From NCBI RefSeq assembly GCF_000934755.1, contig NZ_KN882182.1, forward strand, positions 52,113 to 94,770: a DNA stretch of 42,658 nt. The letters are read 5' to 3'. A model generated the notes under the pieces. It made no database searches, was not told the origin of the DNA, and worked only from the letters and a program-made list of their open reading frames with translations. The stretch is from Desulfonatronovibrio magnus (lineage in GTDB: Bacteria; Desulfobacterota; Desulfovibrionia; Desulfovibrionales; Desulfonatronovibrionaceae). The position numbers and the translations under genes are program-made. Below are positions 24,488 to 32,199 of this stretch, piece after piece (positions within the stretch are counted from its first letter, which is position 1; each line of letters begins with the position of its first letter).

Positions 24488-25126
24488 ATGCCATTTTTAA
24501 CAACATTGCAATGTGATTTTAATAGTGCCCTTCCAGGTCACTATAACCAAAACCAGCCCATCGAATATTGGGCTTCCAATCCTGAAGAAGTTTTTGCTCC
24601 ACTTACCTATATTGACAAATCAGCGGCAAAACAGATCCGATCTGATCATACCCTGAGGCCTTATGTTCTAGAAGGCCATCACATACAAGCCAAAGCACTA
24701 CGAAAGAAATACCCCGAGTACAGTTGGTTGTGTGATATATTCGAAGAGGACATAAAAAAACTGAAAACACCCCCAAAAAATACATATGATGTTTTATTTC
24801 AGGAACTTACTCTCAGGGAAATCGCGGAAGTATCCAGAAAAACTACTCAGCATGAATCCGGAGCTCTGATTGCATCGGGGTACATACTCTACATAGACAA
24901 CGAAAATTTGAAACGCTTTGATCTCTTTTGGAAAAACTTAAGCCATGACCGCCGTGCTGAAGGATTAGAAGCCGAGTTCAGGTATTTCCAGGAGGGTCTG
25001 GCCGTGTTATTTTCTGAAGAATCCGCGAATCTCCTGGCAACTATAATATCCGAAATCATGCCAGAGGCCCTCATAGCAGATACTACAGTACACAAACAGC
25101 AGGAGGTTTCACCGTGTCTGACTTAG
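24488..25126 (+). CDS. Hypothetical protein of the element
   Basis: 212 aa, preceded by AAGGAGA at about 6 nt. It is soluble with no signal peptide or membrane helix. It has a helical middle (AKALRKKYPEYSWLCDIFEEDIKKL) and SRKTTQHESGALIASGYILY in the centre. I recognise no family. Its end overlaps the GTG start of the next gene by 13 bp, so the two are co-expressed. Same strand and likely same operon as the replication genes. Confidence 0.65.
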   Translation: MPFLTTLQCDFNSALPGHYNQNQPIEYWASNPEEVFAPLTYIDKSAAKQIRSDHTLRPYVLEGHHIQAKALRKKYPEYSWLCDIFEEDIKKLKTPPKNTYDVLFQELTLREIAEVSRKTTQHESGALIASGYILYIDNENLKRFDLFWKNLSHDRRAEGLEAEFRYFQEGLAVLFSEESANLLATIISEIMPEALIADTTVHKQQEVSPCLT

Positions 25127-25545
25127 TTTCAGAAAAAAATATCATGGGCACTCAGGACAATAACCTGGGTGCCGCCCTTCTCCAACAGGCCTATAAAGCG
25201 TCCACGCCAAAAAACCAAGAATCACCCGAAATAACAGCTGCTTTTTTTACAGAAACCGCACCGCGTAACCCTTTGGAAGCCATGATTATATCCCAGATGG
25301 CGGCTGCACATGCGCACGCAATGGAGATGTTCGCGGGGGCAAAAAACAGCACGATTCACGAAGTCGAAATTGCCAGGCTGAAGATGGCAGAAAAACTTAT
25401 GCGCACTTTTGCAAATTCTTTGGATGTGTTGGAGCGCTCTAGGAGGAAAGTTCATCAAAGTGTTAAGGTCGAGCACGTCCACGTAAACGCCGGCGGTCAG
25501 GCAATAGTGGGCTGTGTATCCCAGGGGGGGGTAAAAAATGAATAA
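25114..25545 (+). CDS. Conserved mobile-element protein (HVHVNAGGQAIVG type)
   Basis: 143 aa from a GTG preceded by AGGAGG at 7 nt. A helical region with LEAMIISQMAAAHAHAMEMF and ARLKMAEKLMRTFANSLDVLERSRR is followed by a C-terminal VEHVHVNAGGQAIVGCV. This closing motif is familiar from short proteins next to a PKGN.NA.KHG protein in prophages and integrative elements of proteobacteria (recalled, not searched). Function is not known; a DNA-packaging or partition accessory has been only a guess. The downstream small gene starts within its last codons. Confidence 0.65.
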   Translation: MSDLVSEKNIMGTQDNNLGAALLQQAYKASTPKNQESPEITAAFFTETAPRNPLEAMIISQMAAAHAHAMEMFAGAKNSTIHEVEIARLKMAEKLMRTFANSLDVLERSRRKVHQSVKVEHVHVNAGGQAIVGCVSQGGVKNE

Positions 25546-25693
25546 AACAAGTGACACACCGAAAGGCCCTCCTAAAGGTAATAAAAATGCTGTCAAGCAT
25601 GGCTTTTTTACCCAAAAAGAAATCAAGAAAAGGAAGGCCTTGCACGGACTGATCCGCGATCTAAAAACTTTAACTAAAAAAATCGGAGATTAA
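25538..25693 (+). CDS. Small basic protein, PPKGNKNAVKHG type
   Basis: 51 aa, overlapping the preceding gene by 8 bp. It reads TPKGPPKGNKNAVKHGFFTQ then KKRKALHGLIRDLKTL, which matches the pattern of the small partner that usually follows HVHV..GGQAIVG proteins. It is strongly basic, consistent with nucleic-acid contact. The role is unknown. Confidence 0.65.
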   Translation: MNKTSDTPKGPPKGNKNAVKHGFFTQKEIKKRKALHGLIRDLKTLTKKIGD

Positions 25694-25698
25694 TTAAC

Positions 25699-25863
25699 AT
25701 GGGATTTTTTGTTGACCCCGAAAAAGTATTGGAGGAGTTCCACATGCTAAAGGGTATTGGAGACAATGGACCCCCATATGAACCAAAATTTTATCAGTAC
25801 TATAAAGAACACCTAACAGGCCGAGCCCTGGAGTATATCCAAAGATTAGAACTGAAGGAATAA
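25699..25863 (+). CDS. Small hypothetical protein (54 aa)
   Basis: ATG 25699 six bases after the previous stop; product begins MGFFVDPEKVLEEFHMLKGI and ends AREYIQRLEL-like helix (GRALEYIQRLELKE). It is acidic and soluble. The leader has only a weak GGAGA. Last gene of the left operon before a strong terminator. Family not recognised. Confidence 0.5.
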   Translation: MGFFVDPEKVLEEFHMLKGIGDNGPPYEPKFYQYYKEHLTGRALEYIQRLELKE

Positions 25864-25891
25864 TACACGGAGTACAAAAAAAGTTAGTATA

Positions 25892-25918
25892 GGGGGGCTT
25901 CGGCCTCCCTTTTTTTTT
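25892..25918 (+). terminator. Intrinsic terminator of the replication operon
   Basis: GGGGGGC-TTCG-GCCTCCC hairpin with a UUCG tetraloop (one G-T pair), directly followed by eight T. Confidence 0.9.
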
Positions 25919-26134
25919 CTACTGCCTTTATCTCCCCTCTTCCCTACAAAAAAAAACCAGTCACTTCCTCTTTTTCGTCCCCACAGAAACCCTCCATCCG
26001 CTAAAAATCCCCATTTTACACCATTTTCCCCTGTTTATGCACTAAAAGTCCTTTATTTTCGAAAATGAACCTCGAATATGTTAAAAGAGTTAAATGGATA
26101 GAAATATATAACGTTTAACAGGAGGTATTTTATT
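25919..26134. promoter_or_regulatory. Leader of the recombination/AAA-VWA operon
   Basis: Non-coding, between the terminator and the first small gene. It contains C/T-rich then AT-rich sequence with TATATA at about 26104-26109, which might be a -10 element, but no convincing -35. The promoter of the right-hand operon must lie here or be read-through. Confidence 0.4.
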
Positions 26135-26278
26135 ATGTTCATTGTACTCGAATTATTCGACTTATCCTTCCCCTGCATCGTAATTGATGAAGATGGAATC
26201 CCGATCATCTTTGAAACCAGAGAGGGCGCAGAACAAGCAGCCCAAGAGCTGCATGACCCAAGAATATTGGAGGTATAA
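26135..26278 (+). CDS. Small acidic hypothetical protein (47 aa)
   Basis: ATG 26135 preceded by CAGGAGG with 9-nt spacing, one of the best ribosome binding sites in the operon. It reads MFIVLELFDLSFPCIVIDED then TREGAEQAAQELHDPRILEV. Its last codons contain the GGAGG used by the next gene, so the pair is translationally linked. Family unknown; first gene of the right-hand operon. Confidence 0.6.
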   Translation: MFIVLELFDLSFPCIVIDEDGIPIIFETREGAEQAAQELHDPRILEV

Positions 26279-26279
26279 C

Positions 26280-27275
26280 ATGCTGAACCTACAAACCTTC
26301 CATACGGGCTTACAAACAGCCCAGATCCTTGAAACAGAAGCAACTTTGGGAGATCGAAGGCTCTACATTGGAGCCAGTGATATCGCCCAGTGCCCACGTA
26401 AAGTAGTTAAAGGCAAAACTAACCCGCAACCACATACCTTGCAGTCTCTGATAAGATTCAAGAGAGGACATATTGCGGAGGACATAATTTCAGAAGCTCT
26501 GCATGCCTTTCAGCATGAGAGGCAGATGGCGCTTGAATATGTGGCATCTTATTGTCCTCTATGCCACTGGTATGGGCAAAACACTCGGCACTGTCCCAAG
26601 TGCAGTACCCAGCTGAGTTCTCTGCCCCTCACAGCTCACCTGGATTTTGTATTCCCGGATAACACGATTCTGGAAGTTAAAACCACCAGCCTGCCAGCCA
26701 TCCAGAAGTCATGGGAAATGCAACTCCAGACCCAGATGTATCTGTACAAAGAAATACAAGGAACATCCCCGAGGGGCTATATCCTGACCATGGACATCGC
26801 TGAAGGAACCCTGAACCTCACTGAACCCTACACGTTGAACGAAGCAGCTGCGGATGAGATAATTGGCAGGGCTATAAACCTCTGGGAATCTCTGAGATCT
26901 GAAGCATCTCAGCCCGAAACAGAACCCTCTGCCTTGTGTTGCGTATGTGAGTATTTAAGTGACTGCCCTGCTTTTGAAGGAAACACCTTGCCTGAAGAGG
27001 TAACCCCGCTGATAGCTGAGTATCATAGTGCAGGTATGGTGGAAAAAGAAGCAGCTAAGGATAAATCCCGGTTAAGAACAGCTATTCTGGGAGCGCTCTC
27101 CCCCGGTAAGTACCAGGCTGGGGATTTCCGTATCTCCCTAAGCCAGAGGTCAAGAACCTCAACAGATAACAAGGCCATAGCTTTTCTTCTCAAGGAATTA
27201 GGCCAGGACATCTCAAAGTATCAGTCCAAGTCTACATACCCAGTGCTGGACATCAAGCACATCTCTGCAAAGTAA
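26280..27275 (+). CDS. Cas4/RecB-like PD-(D/E)XK nuclease with Fe-S cysteines
   Basis: 331 aa from the ATG at 26280, GGAGG 6 nt upstream. Nuclease core: GHIAED (Glu67), AHLDFVF (Asp122), ILEVKTT (Glu132, Lys134) and the QLQTQMYLY motif (148-156), i.e. motifs I-IV of RecB-type exonucleases. Cys38 in SDIAQCPRK plus Cys220/221, Cys223 and Cys229 in CCVCEYLSDC form the four-cysteine 4Fe-4S pattern of Cas4 and AddB. An extra CPLC...CPKC zinc ribbon (Cys92, 95, 105, 108) sits between motifs I and II. The C-terminal tail (FRISLSQRSRTSTDNKA) resembles that of phage YqaJ-type exonucleases. Most likely a DNA end-processing exonuclease paired with the annealing protein at 31087. Confidence 0.8.
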   Translation: MLNLQTFHTGLQTAQILETEATLGDRRLYIGASDIAQCPRKVVKGKTNPQPHTLQSLIRFKRGHIAEDIISEALHAFQHERQMALEYVASYCPLCHWYGQNTRHCPKCSTQLSSLPLTAHLDFVFPDNTILEVKTTSLPAIQKSWEMQLQTQMYLYKEIQGTSPRGYILTMDIAEGTLNLTEPYTLNEAAADEIIGRAINLWESLRSEASQPETEPSALCCVCEYLSDCPAFEGNTLPEEVTPLIAEYHSAGMVEKEAAKDKSRLRTAILGALSPGKYQAGDFRISLSQRSRTSTDNKAIAFLLKELGQDISKYQSKSTYPVLDIKHISAK

Positions 27276-27315
27276 TCCCCTACCATACAACGCAATAACC
27301 AATAAGGAGGCTCCC

Positions 27316-27513
27316 ATGACAAAGGCGCAGAGGCATAAGTACGTCCAAAATTCAGAGGACCTAATCTCAATATTCAACTCAAGCATTGGGAAGAAGTTCA
27401 AGCTTGACTGTGGGCATCATCTCTCAATCAGGCCCGGCTGCTTCCTGACTAACGACTTTGTAATCTATCAGGGCACAAAAAAGGTGGTTTGTACCTTGTG
27501 CGCTTACTCTTAA
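27316..27513 (+). CDS. Small zinc-finger protein
   Basis: 65 aa; GGAGG 5 nt before the ATG. CGHH (in KLDCGHHLSI) and CTLC (KKVVCTLCAYS) give four potential zinc ligands, a zinc-ribbon arrangement. The 5' half is basic and helical. It sits between the Cas4-like nuclease and the AAA ATPase in the same operon, with short spacers of 40 and 21 bp. Function unknown. Confidence 0.6.
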   Translation: MTKAQRHKYVQNSEDLISIFNSSIGKKFKLDCGHHLSIRPGCFLTNDFVIYQGTKKVVCTLCAYS

Positions 27514-27534
27514 AACATTCAAAGGAGAATCAAA

Positions 27535-28461
27535 ATGCCTACAGTGAAAGAATTATTTCATCCTTCGTTCCCGGATATTCAATGGTCCGTAAGGGATAAA
27601 CATGACTTTCAAAACTATGTCCCCAACAAAACAGACTACCAGTTCAGACCCGAAACAACTGCAGATTTCCTTGGCTGGCTGCAATTCGGTGGCCTGAGCT
27701 CCTTGATCTCAGGCCCCACAGGCAGCGGTAAATCAAGCTTAGTGAACGAAGTAGCAGCCCGCAGCAACATTCCTGTATTCCCCATTGTCGGCCACAACCG
27801 CTTGGAATGGCTGGACCTTGCTGGTCAGTATGTACCCAATGATAAAGGCGGCTTCACTTACGAGTATGGTCCACTACCCATGGCTATGAAAGCAGGAGGT
27901 ATCTTCTTATTCGATGAGATTGACCTGGTGGACCCTTCTACTTTGGTGGCCCTGAACTCTGTATTGGATGGCCGCCCCCTGGTCCTGTCTGCCAATAATG
28001 CTGAAGTGATAAAACCACACAAGGACTTCAGGCTTGTAGCGACTGCAAACACTACCGGACACGGCGATGGCGAGGCCAATGGCTATTCCGGTACTCTGAA
28101 GATGTCCCGGGCCTTCATGAATAGACTGCAGTGGACCTTCAAAGTGGATTACCCTGAACCGGAAGTTGAGACCCAGATAGTAGAGGGTATTACCGGCAAC
28201 AAAGAGATAGCGAAGCAGATGGTGAGTTTTGCTGCTGAAGTGCGTCAAGCGCATAAGTCTGAAGAGGCCCACATTCCAGACACAATGTCTACAAGAGAGA
28301 TCAGGGAATGGGCTAAGGCTGCACTGTTTTTCCAGAAAGTCCCCAGAATAAACAACCCTCTTTCCGAGGCTCTAAAATACGTGCTGTTAAACAAGTGCAG
28401 CGAAGACGGAAGGCCTGTTATCTCTGAAATCTATCAAAGAATATTCAATCAGGAGTTATAG
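27535..28461 (+). CDS. MoxR/CobS-type AAA+ ATPase
   Basis: 308 aa. Walker A ISGPTGSGKSS (about 58-68), Walker B GGIFLFDEIDL (121-131) and sensor LVATANTTGHGDGEA (168-181), with the pre-Walker region of MoxR/CbbQ/CobS ATPases. These AAA proteins act with VWA-domain partners, as in CobS-CobT cobalt chelatase and MoxR chaperones; here the VWA partner is 29369-31075. AAAGGAG precedes the ATG. The next gene begins 2 bp after the stop. No cobalamin genes are nearby, so chelation is unlikely and a remodelling role on DNA or protein is inferred. Confidence 0.9.
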   Translation: MPTVKELFHPSFPDIQWSVRDKHDFQNYVPNKTDYQFRPETTADFLGWLQFGGLSSLISGPTGSGKSSLVNEVAARSNIPVFPIVGHNRLEWLDLAGQYVPNDKGGFTYEYGPLPMAMKAGGIFLFDEIDLVDPSTLVALNSVLDGRPLVLSANNAEVIKPHKDFRLVATANTTGHGDGEANGYSGTLKMSRAFMNRLQWTFKVDYPEPEVETQIVEGITGNKEIAKQMVSFAAEVRQAHKSEEAHIPDTMSTREIREWAKAALFFQKVPRINNPLSEALKYVLLNKCSEDGRPVISEIYQRIFNQEL

Positions 28462-28463
28462 CA

Positions 28464-29354
28464 ATGAAAGATCAAATATTTGAAAATTCAGTAGGCTTGA
28501 TACTCGATATTAAACTGTGGAGTGGCTCCAAGAACCTCAAGGCAGAGGACTTCAAAGACGTGGAGCTCCCCCCGGAGGATCTTATTTCTCTGGGATCTAA
28601 AAGGATCCATGCCAAGGAGAAGTTCAAGCCCATCCAGCAGGTCCGTACCAAAACCTTAACCTATCTTGAGTCCGTAGCTGTTTCTCTGTACTCGGGAAAG
28701 ATCTGGATCATTCCAGAAGCCAGAAAGACAGAAGTAGAAAGTGCCTTAAAAGAGTTCGCAACAGAATTCATACAAGAGAAAGCTCAGTTTCTGTCCCGCT
28801 TCGATAAGGATCAGACAGAGTGGCTGGAGCAAAATAAAAAATGGTCCCGGATAATCGCCCCCTACCTTGAAACCCCGGAAAGTGTGGAAAAGAAATTCAG
28901 CTTTACCTGGAGGAGCTTTAAGATGTCTGCATCGGAACAGGTAGCCCAGGACCTGACTGGCAGTGTGCTACACGAAATAAGTCAGATCTCCAGTGATGTA
29001 TATGAAAGTATTAGAGGCAGGGAGCGAGCTACCCCGAAAAATCTGAACCGTATAGAGCGGCTGCAGGGTAAGCTGCAGGGGCTGGCTTTTGTGCAGCCGG
29101 GTGTGACTACGATAGAATTGGAACTGTCTAAAATTATGGACGAGCGAGATACTGGCGGAGCCTTGGAGGGCCATGGGTTATTCCGGCTTATACGCCTACT
29201 CATCCAGCTTAAGAATCCGGGTATATTGAAGGATATCCTTGAGGCAGCAAGAAGTGGCAAGGATTATCAGTTCAAGTACGACGCTCCACAAAAGACTACT
29301 ACCCTACCACCAATCCCACACAATCAACCCAGACTCCCAGAGGCCTGGTTTTAA
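28464..29354 (+). CDS. DUF3150 family protein
   Basis: 296 aa, starting 2 bp after the AAA ATPase gene. The N-terminal half (ILDIKLWSGSKNLKAEDF, later GSKRIHAKEKFKPIQQVRT and VSLYSGKIWIIPE) has the pattern of DUF3150, a family found between CobS-like AAA and VWA genes in integrative elements. The C-terminal half is helical and charged. It probably bridges the ATPase and the VWA protein. Function unknown; the family name is my recognition from memory. Confidence 0.75.
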   Translation: MKDQIFENSVGLILDIKLWSGSKNLKAEDFKDVELPPEDLISLGSKRIHAKEKFKPIQQVRTKTLTYLESVAVSLYSGKIWIIPEARKTEVESALKEFATEFIQEKAQFLSRFDKDQTEWLEQNKKWSRIIAPYLETPESVEKKFSFTWRSFKMSASEQVAQDLTGSVLHEISQISSDVYESIRGRERATPKNLNRIERLQGKLQGLAFVQPGVTTIELELSKIMDERDTGGALEGHGLFRLIRLLIQLKNPGILKDILEAARSGKDYQFKYDAPQKTTTLPPIPHNQPRLPEAWF

Positions 29355-29368
29355 AGGAGTACAACATA

Positions 29369-31075
29369 ATGCTCTCACCTCCCCAGATGATATCGCTGGC
29401 TACAACGCTGGCAAGAAAGAATAAAGTGGATGTAAAATTCGATAATTCCAGCACAGCAGCCACAGATGGTAAAACCATTATCCTGCCCCTTACAAGTAAG
29501 GAGAATTCGTGGATAGTCCGTGGCTATCTGGATCACGAAATTGGGCATGTCAGATTAACGGACTTTGGGACCATCCCCAAAAAGACAGCTCTGCACAAGT
29601 CCTTATGGAATATCCTGGAAGATATCCGCATAGAACAAAGGATGTCTGAGCTCTATCCGGGCATGGCCACTAATCACCTGAAATTAATAACTGAGCTGCT
29701 TACAGCTGAACCTGGAATATTTGAGGTCAAGCCCGGTGATCACCCTGCAGGTATAATCTGCGGATATCTGGTTCTGCTATTAAGAACCCAGCACCTGAAA
29801 CAGACGGTACTGAATGACCTTGAACAAAAGGCAGACCAGGTATTCCAGAGTGCCTTCGGCTCAGAACTACAAAAGGATATGCTGGATATTGTTCTGCCTT
29901 ACTCCAGGGTACAAAGCCCTGAAGATGTATCTGAGATGGTTGAAGACCTGCTGCAACTCCTTTCTAAGCACTTACAGAAGCAGAAGGAGAGACAACCCAA
30001 GCCCGACAGTTCTGAACAGAAAGATTCCAAGCCTGAGTCTGAGTCTGATAGATCCGGCACTCAGGATTCCACTAATTCTGAAAAAAGATACATAGATTCC
30101 AGTAATTCAGAAAATACAGAGAACCTCGATGATCAACCTGGCAACTCAGAGCTATACAGCGAAGGGCCTGCATCTCGTGCCACAGACACCATACAAGCCA
30201 TAAAAGAGGCTCTGAACTCCACAGAAGAGCAACAGGACATTGGAACCCAACTGAAAAACCTGGCGCTGGAAAAAGAATCACAGGAAAGGATTAGCCGTGC
30301 TGTTGCTATACCGGCAAAAGAAAAGGTCATTCGGGATTTTGGCTATACGCCGCAAGAGATCAAAGCCCCCTCAAAGCTTGTTTCCAAATTATCGGCAAAT
30401 CTGCGGGGTCTCCTTCAGGCCCAGGTGCTGGACCATTCCAGACCCGGCTTATCCGGTAACAGGATAGCCCGTAACCAGGTGCACAAGATAAGGACTGGTG
30501 AGCCCCGGCTATTCTTGCGCAGGTCTCCAGTTAAACAGGTAAATACTGCAGTGCATATCCTTTTGGATAACTCATCCTCAATGCGTAACTATTACAGATT
30601 CGAGATAGCCAAGAATACAACCCTGGCTCTACTCAGATCTCTATCTTATGTCAGAGGCATCAATCTGGCCCTAAGTATATTCCCGGCAGTGTACCCTTAC
30701 CACCTCAGTGGAGGCTCAGAAACAGTCCCTGTAGCTGAGATAAGAAGGCAGGGAAATAAAATACTCTACCCTGCCAAACCCAAAGGCAGCACACCTCTGG
30801 CCCCGGCTGTAAGACTTGCTGCAAGCAGGTTATGGGAACTTACTGAGTCCAGAAAAATACTGCTGATCATAACTGATGGTGAGCCAGACAGCAGAGTAGA
30901 GGCAGAGATAGCCATCAAAGAGGCTATAGACCTGGCTATAGAAGTGGTGTGCCTGGGGATTGAAGATGTTGCCTATCCGGAAATATTCCCAATCTATGAG
31001 ATCGTGAAGGACGTTAAAGGCTTGCCCCATAAGGCCTTTAACCTGTTTGAACAACTCTTAACCACACAACCATAA
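29369..31075 (+). CDS. CobT-like VWA protein with HEIGH motif
   Basis: 568 aa. The N-terminal region contains GYLDHEIGHVRLTDFG (His56-Glu57...His60) followed by LEDIRIEQRM with Glu84, the layout of a zincin-like metalloprotease or its degenerate relative. The middle (about 200-280) is Ser/Glu/Asp-rich and probably disordered. The C-terminal VWA domain starts VHILLDNSSSM, giving a complete DxSxS MIDAS (Asp400, Ser402, Ser404). GSTPLAPAVRL and LLIITDGEPDS supply the other MIDAS elements. AAAGGAG precedes the start. It is the expected partner of the MoxR-like ATPase two genes upstream. Whether the HEIGH site is catalytic cannot be told from sequence. Confidence 0.88.
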   Translation: MLSPPQMISLATTLARKNKVDVKFDNSSTAATDGKTIILPLTSKENSWIVRGYLDHEIGHVRLTDFGTIPKKTALHKSLWNILEDIRIEQRMSELYPGMATNHLKLITELLTAEPGIFEVKPGDHPAGIICGYLVLLLRTQHLKQTVLNDLEQKADQVFQSAFGSELQKDMLDIVLPYSRVQSPEDVSEMVEDLLQLLSKHLQKQKERQPKPDSSEQKDSKPESESDRSGTQDSTNSEKRYIDSSNSENTENLDDQPGNSELYSEGPASRATDTIQAIKEALNSTEEQQDIGTQLKNLALEKESQERISRAVAIPAKEKVIRDFGYTPQEIKAPSKLVSKLSANLRGLLQAQVLDHSRPGLSGNRIARNQVHKIRTGEPRLFLRRSPVKQVNTAVHILLDNSSSMRNYYRFEIAKNTTLALLRSLSYVRGINLALSIFPAVYPYHLSGGSETVPVAEIRRQGNKILYPAKPKGSTPLAPAVRLAASRLWELTESRKILLIITDGEPDSRVEAEIAIKEAIDLAIEVVCLGIEDVAYPEIFPIYEIVKDVKGLPHKAFNLFEQLLTTQP

Positions 31076-31086
31076 AGGAGAAACAT

Positions 31087-31689
31087 ATGCTTCAACAGAC
31101 TAATTTGCCAGAAATCAGAAAGCCCCAGCTTCCCAAGCTGGACGAGCGCTTTATGATCAACCTGAAGGGGAAGGATTTTGTAACGTACGCTGGACTATTG
31201 GACCTTGCGCATCAGCAAGGCCTGGTAAAGCTTGAGGTCCAGCCCTTACAGATGCCTACAGAGGACAATGGTTTACAGGCTATCTGCCTCGCTACAGCAG
31301 TCACTACAGGAGGCAAGGTATTCTCAGACTTAGGCGACGCCTCTCCCCGAAATACCAATAAGATGGTAGCCGCCCACTTAATCAGAATGGCCAGCACAAG
31401 AGCAAAAGCCAGAGTACTTCGAGATATTACGAATATCGGAATCACAGCCCTGGAGGAACTGTCAGGTGAAGAATATCCCAACCATCATAGTGGTAATGGT
31501 AATGGCAACGGCAATACCCTACCAGCAATTACAGAAGCCCAAAGAAGAGCCATATCCAACCTGGGCAGGATAAAAGGCTACAGCCACCAAGAACTGGACC
31601 AGGTATCAAAAGAGTACTTCAGCAAGGAAGTGTCCAGGCTCAGCGCCCAAGACGCCTCTGAGCTGATCATAAAACTTCAACAGACATAA
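31087..31689 (+). CDS. Putative single-strand annealing/recombination protein
   Basis: 200 aa, AAAGGAG before the ATG. The conserved-looking block runs from NLKGKDFVTYAGLLDLAHQQ through FSDLGDASPRNTN to RMASTRAKARVLRDITNIGI. I read it as a distant Rad52/Sak-like annealing protein because of the T-R-A-K-A-R-L-R-N-I-G pattern and the nearby exonuclease gene. This is an inference. After residue 140 a linker (HHSGNGNGNGN) leads to a small helical domain (QRRAISNLGRIKGYSHQEL...). Its place at the end of the operon with the Cas4-like nuclease would give an exonuclease-annealase pair. Confidence 0.55.
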   Translation: MLQQTNLPEIRKPQLPKLDERFMINLKGKDFVTYAGLLDLAHQQGLVKLEVQPLQMPTEDNGLQAICLATAVTTGGKVFSDLGDASPRNTNKMVAAHLIRMASTRAKARVLRDITNIGITALEELSGEEYPNHHSGNGNGNGNTLPAITEAQRRAISNLGRIKGYSHQELDQVSKEYFSKEVSRLSAQDASELIIKLQQT

Positions 31690-31704
31690 ATAAGGAGCAA
31701 AGAC

Positions 31705-31812
31705 ATGCGCAGTCACAATAATGGAGGAAACGAGATGGTCATTCAGTTTATCGCTACAGTTATATCCTGCCTCTGGGACGCCTTCGGACCTGACAGCTGC
31801 AGGAGGAAATAA
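31705..31812 (+). CDS. Tiny hypothetical protein (35 aa)
   Basis: ATG 31705 after AAGGAGCAAAGAC. The peptide reads MRSHNNGGNEMVIQFIATVI then SCLWDAFGPDSCRRK. A central hydrophobic stretch and three Cys/Trp-rich positions are visible. The gene ends 2 bp before the next one. Coding is supported by the ribosome binding site and tight spacing only. Confidence 0.4.
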   Translation: MRSHNNGGNEMVIQFIATVISCLWDAFGPDSCRRK

Positions 31813-31814
31813 CC

Positions 31815-31970
31815 ATGTGGAGCGTTATCAAACTGGGCAAATTCCTGGGCGCAGATGTGTCTGAGTCAGAAAGAAGCTTCAAGACCGAACAGCAGGCCCG
31901 AGAGTACGCAGCCCTGATAATCAAACTATCCGGTGTGTACGGAGTTATGATCGAGTACTATAACGATTAA
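31815..31970 (+). CDS. Small hypothetical protein (51 aa)
   Basis: ATG 31815, with GGAGGAAATAACC upstream (AGGAGG inside the end of the previous gene). Reads MWSVIKLGKFLGADVSESER then FKTEQQAREYAALIIKLSG and VYGVMIEYYND, a compact alpha-beta protein of the kind typical of phage and ICE accessory genes. No family assigned. Confidence 0.55.
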   Translation: MWSVIKLGKFLGADVSESERSFKTEQQAREYAALIIKLSGVYGVMIEYYND

Positions 31971-31988
31971 CCCTGGGGAGGTAGGGAT

Positions 31989-32153
31989 ATGCAGGATATA
32001 CACGGAGTCTCAAAGATAGGCTCCAAGCTCAGGCAGGAGATTCGGAGGAACACAATGAGCTACCACGAGCGAAAGCACTACTTCTGGAAGCGCCAGGCTT
32101 ATGCCTTGTGGTGTGCTGTTGTAGTCTTGAGTGGCTTGGTAATCCTCTGGTAA
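31989..32153 (+). CDS. Small membrane protein (54 aa)
   Basis: ATG 31989 after GGGGAGGTAGGGAT. A basic N-terminus (KIGSKLRQEIRRN, HERKHYFWKRQ) is followed by one C-terminal transmembrane helix (AYALWCAVVVLSGLVILW), so it should be tail-anchored in the inner membrane. Last gene of the operon. Function unknown. Confidence 0.55.
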   Translation: MQDIHGVSKIGSKLRQEIRRNTMSYHERKHYFWKRQAYALWCAVVVLSGLVILW

Positions 32154-32164
32154 TGACCGGAGTA

Positions 32165-32197
32165 AAAAAGAAGGGACGCACGAGTGCCCTTCTTTTT
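32165..32197. terminator. Bidirectional terminator between the operon and recombinase 2
   Basis: AAAAAGAAGGG pairs with CCCTTCTTTTT around a 11-nt loop. The A-run and T-run on either side make it usable on both strands, matching the convergent genes. Confidence 0.8.
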
Positions 32198-32199
32198 AG

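Noticed and set aside
25114-25693. Terminase small subunit of a prophage
   Set aside because: No portal, terminase large subunit or capsid genes are in the element; the proteins lack a clear terminase HTH.
27535-31075. Cobaltochelatase CobS/CobT for cobalamin synthesis
   Set aside because: No cobalamin genes nearby, and the HEIGH motif and DUF3150 partner are not features of the chelatase.
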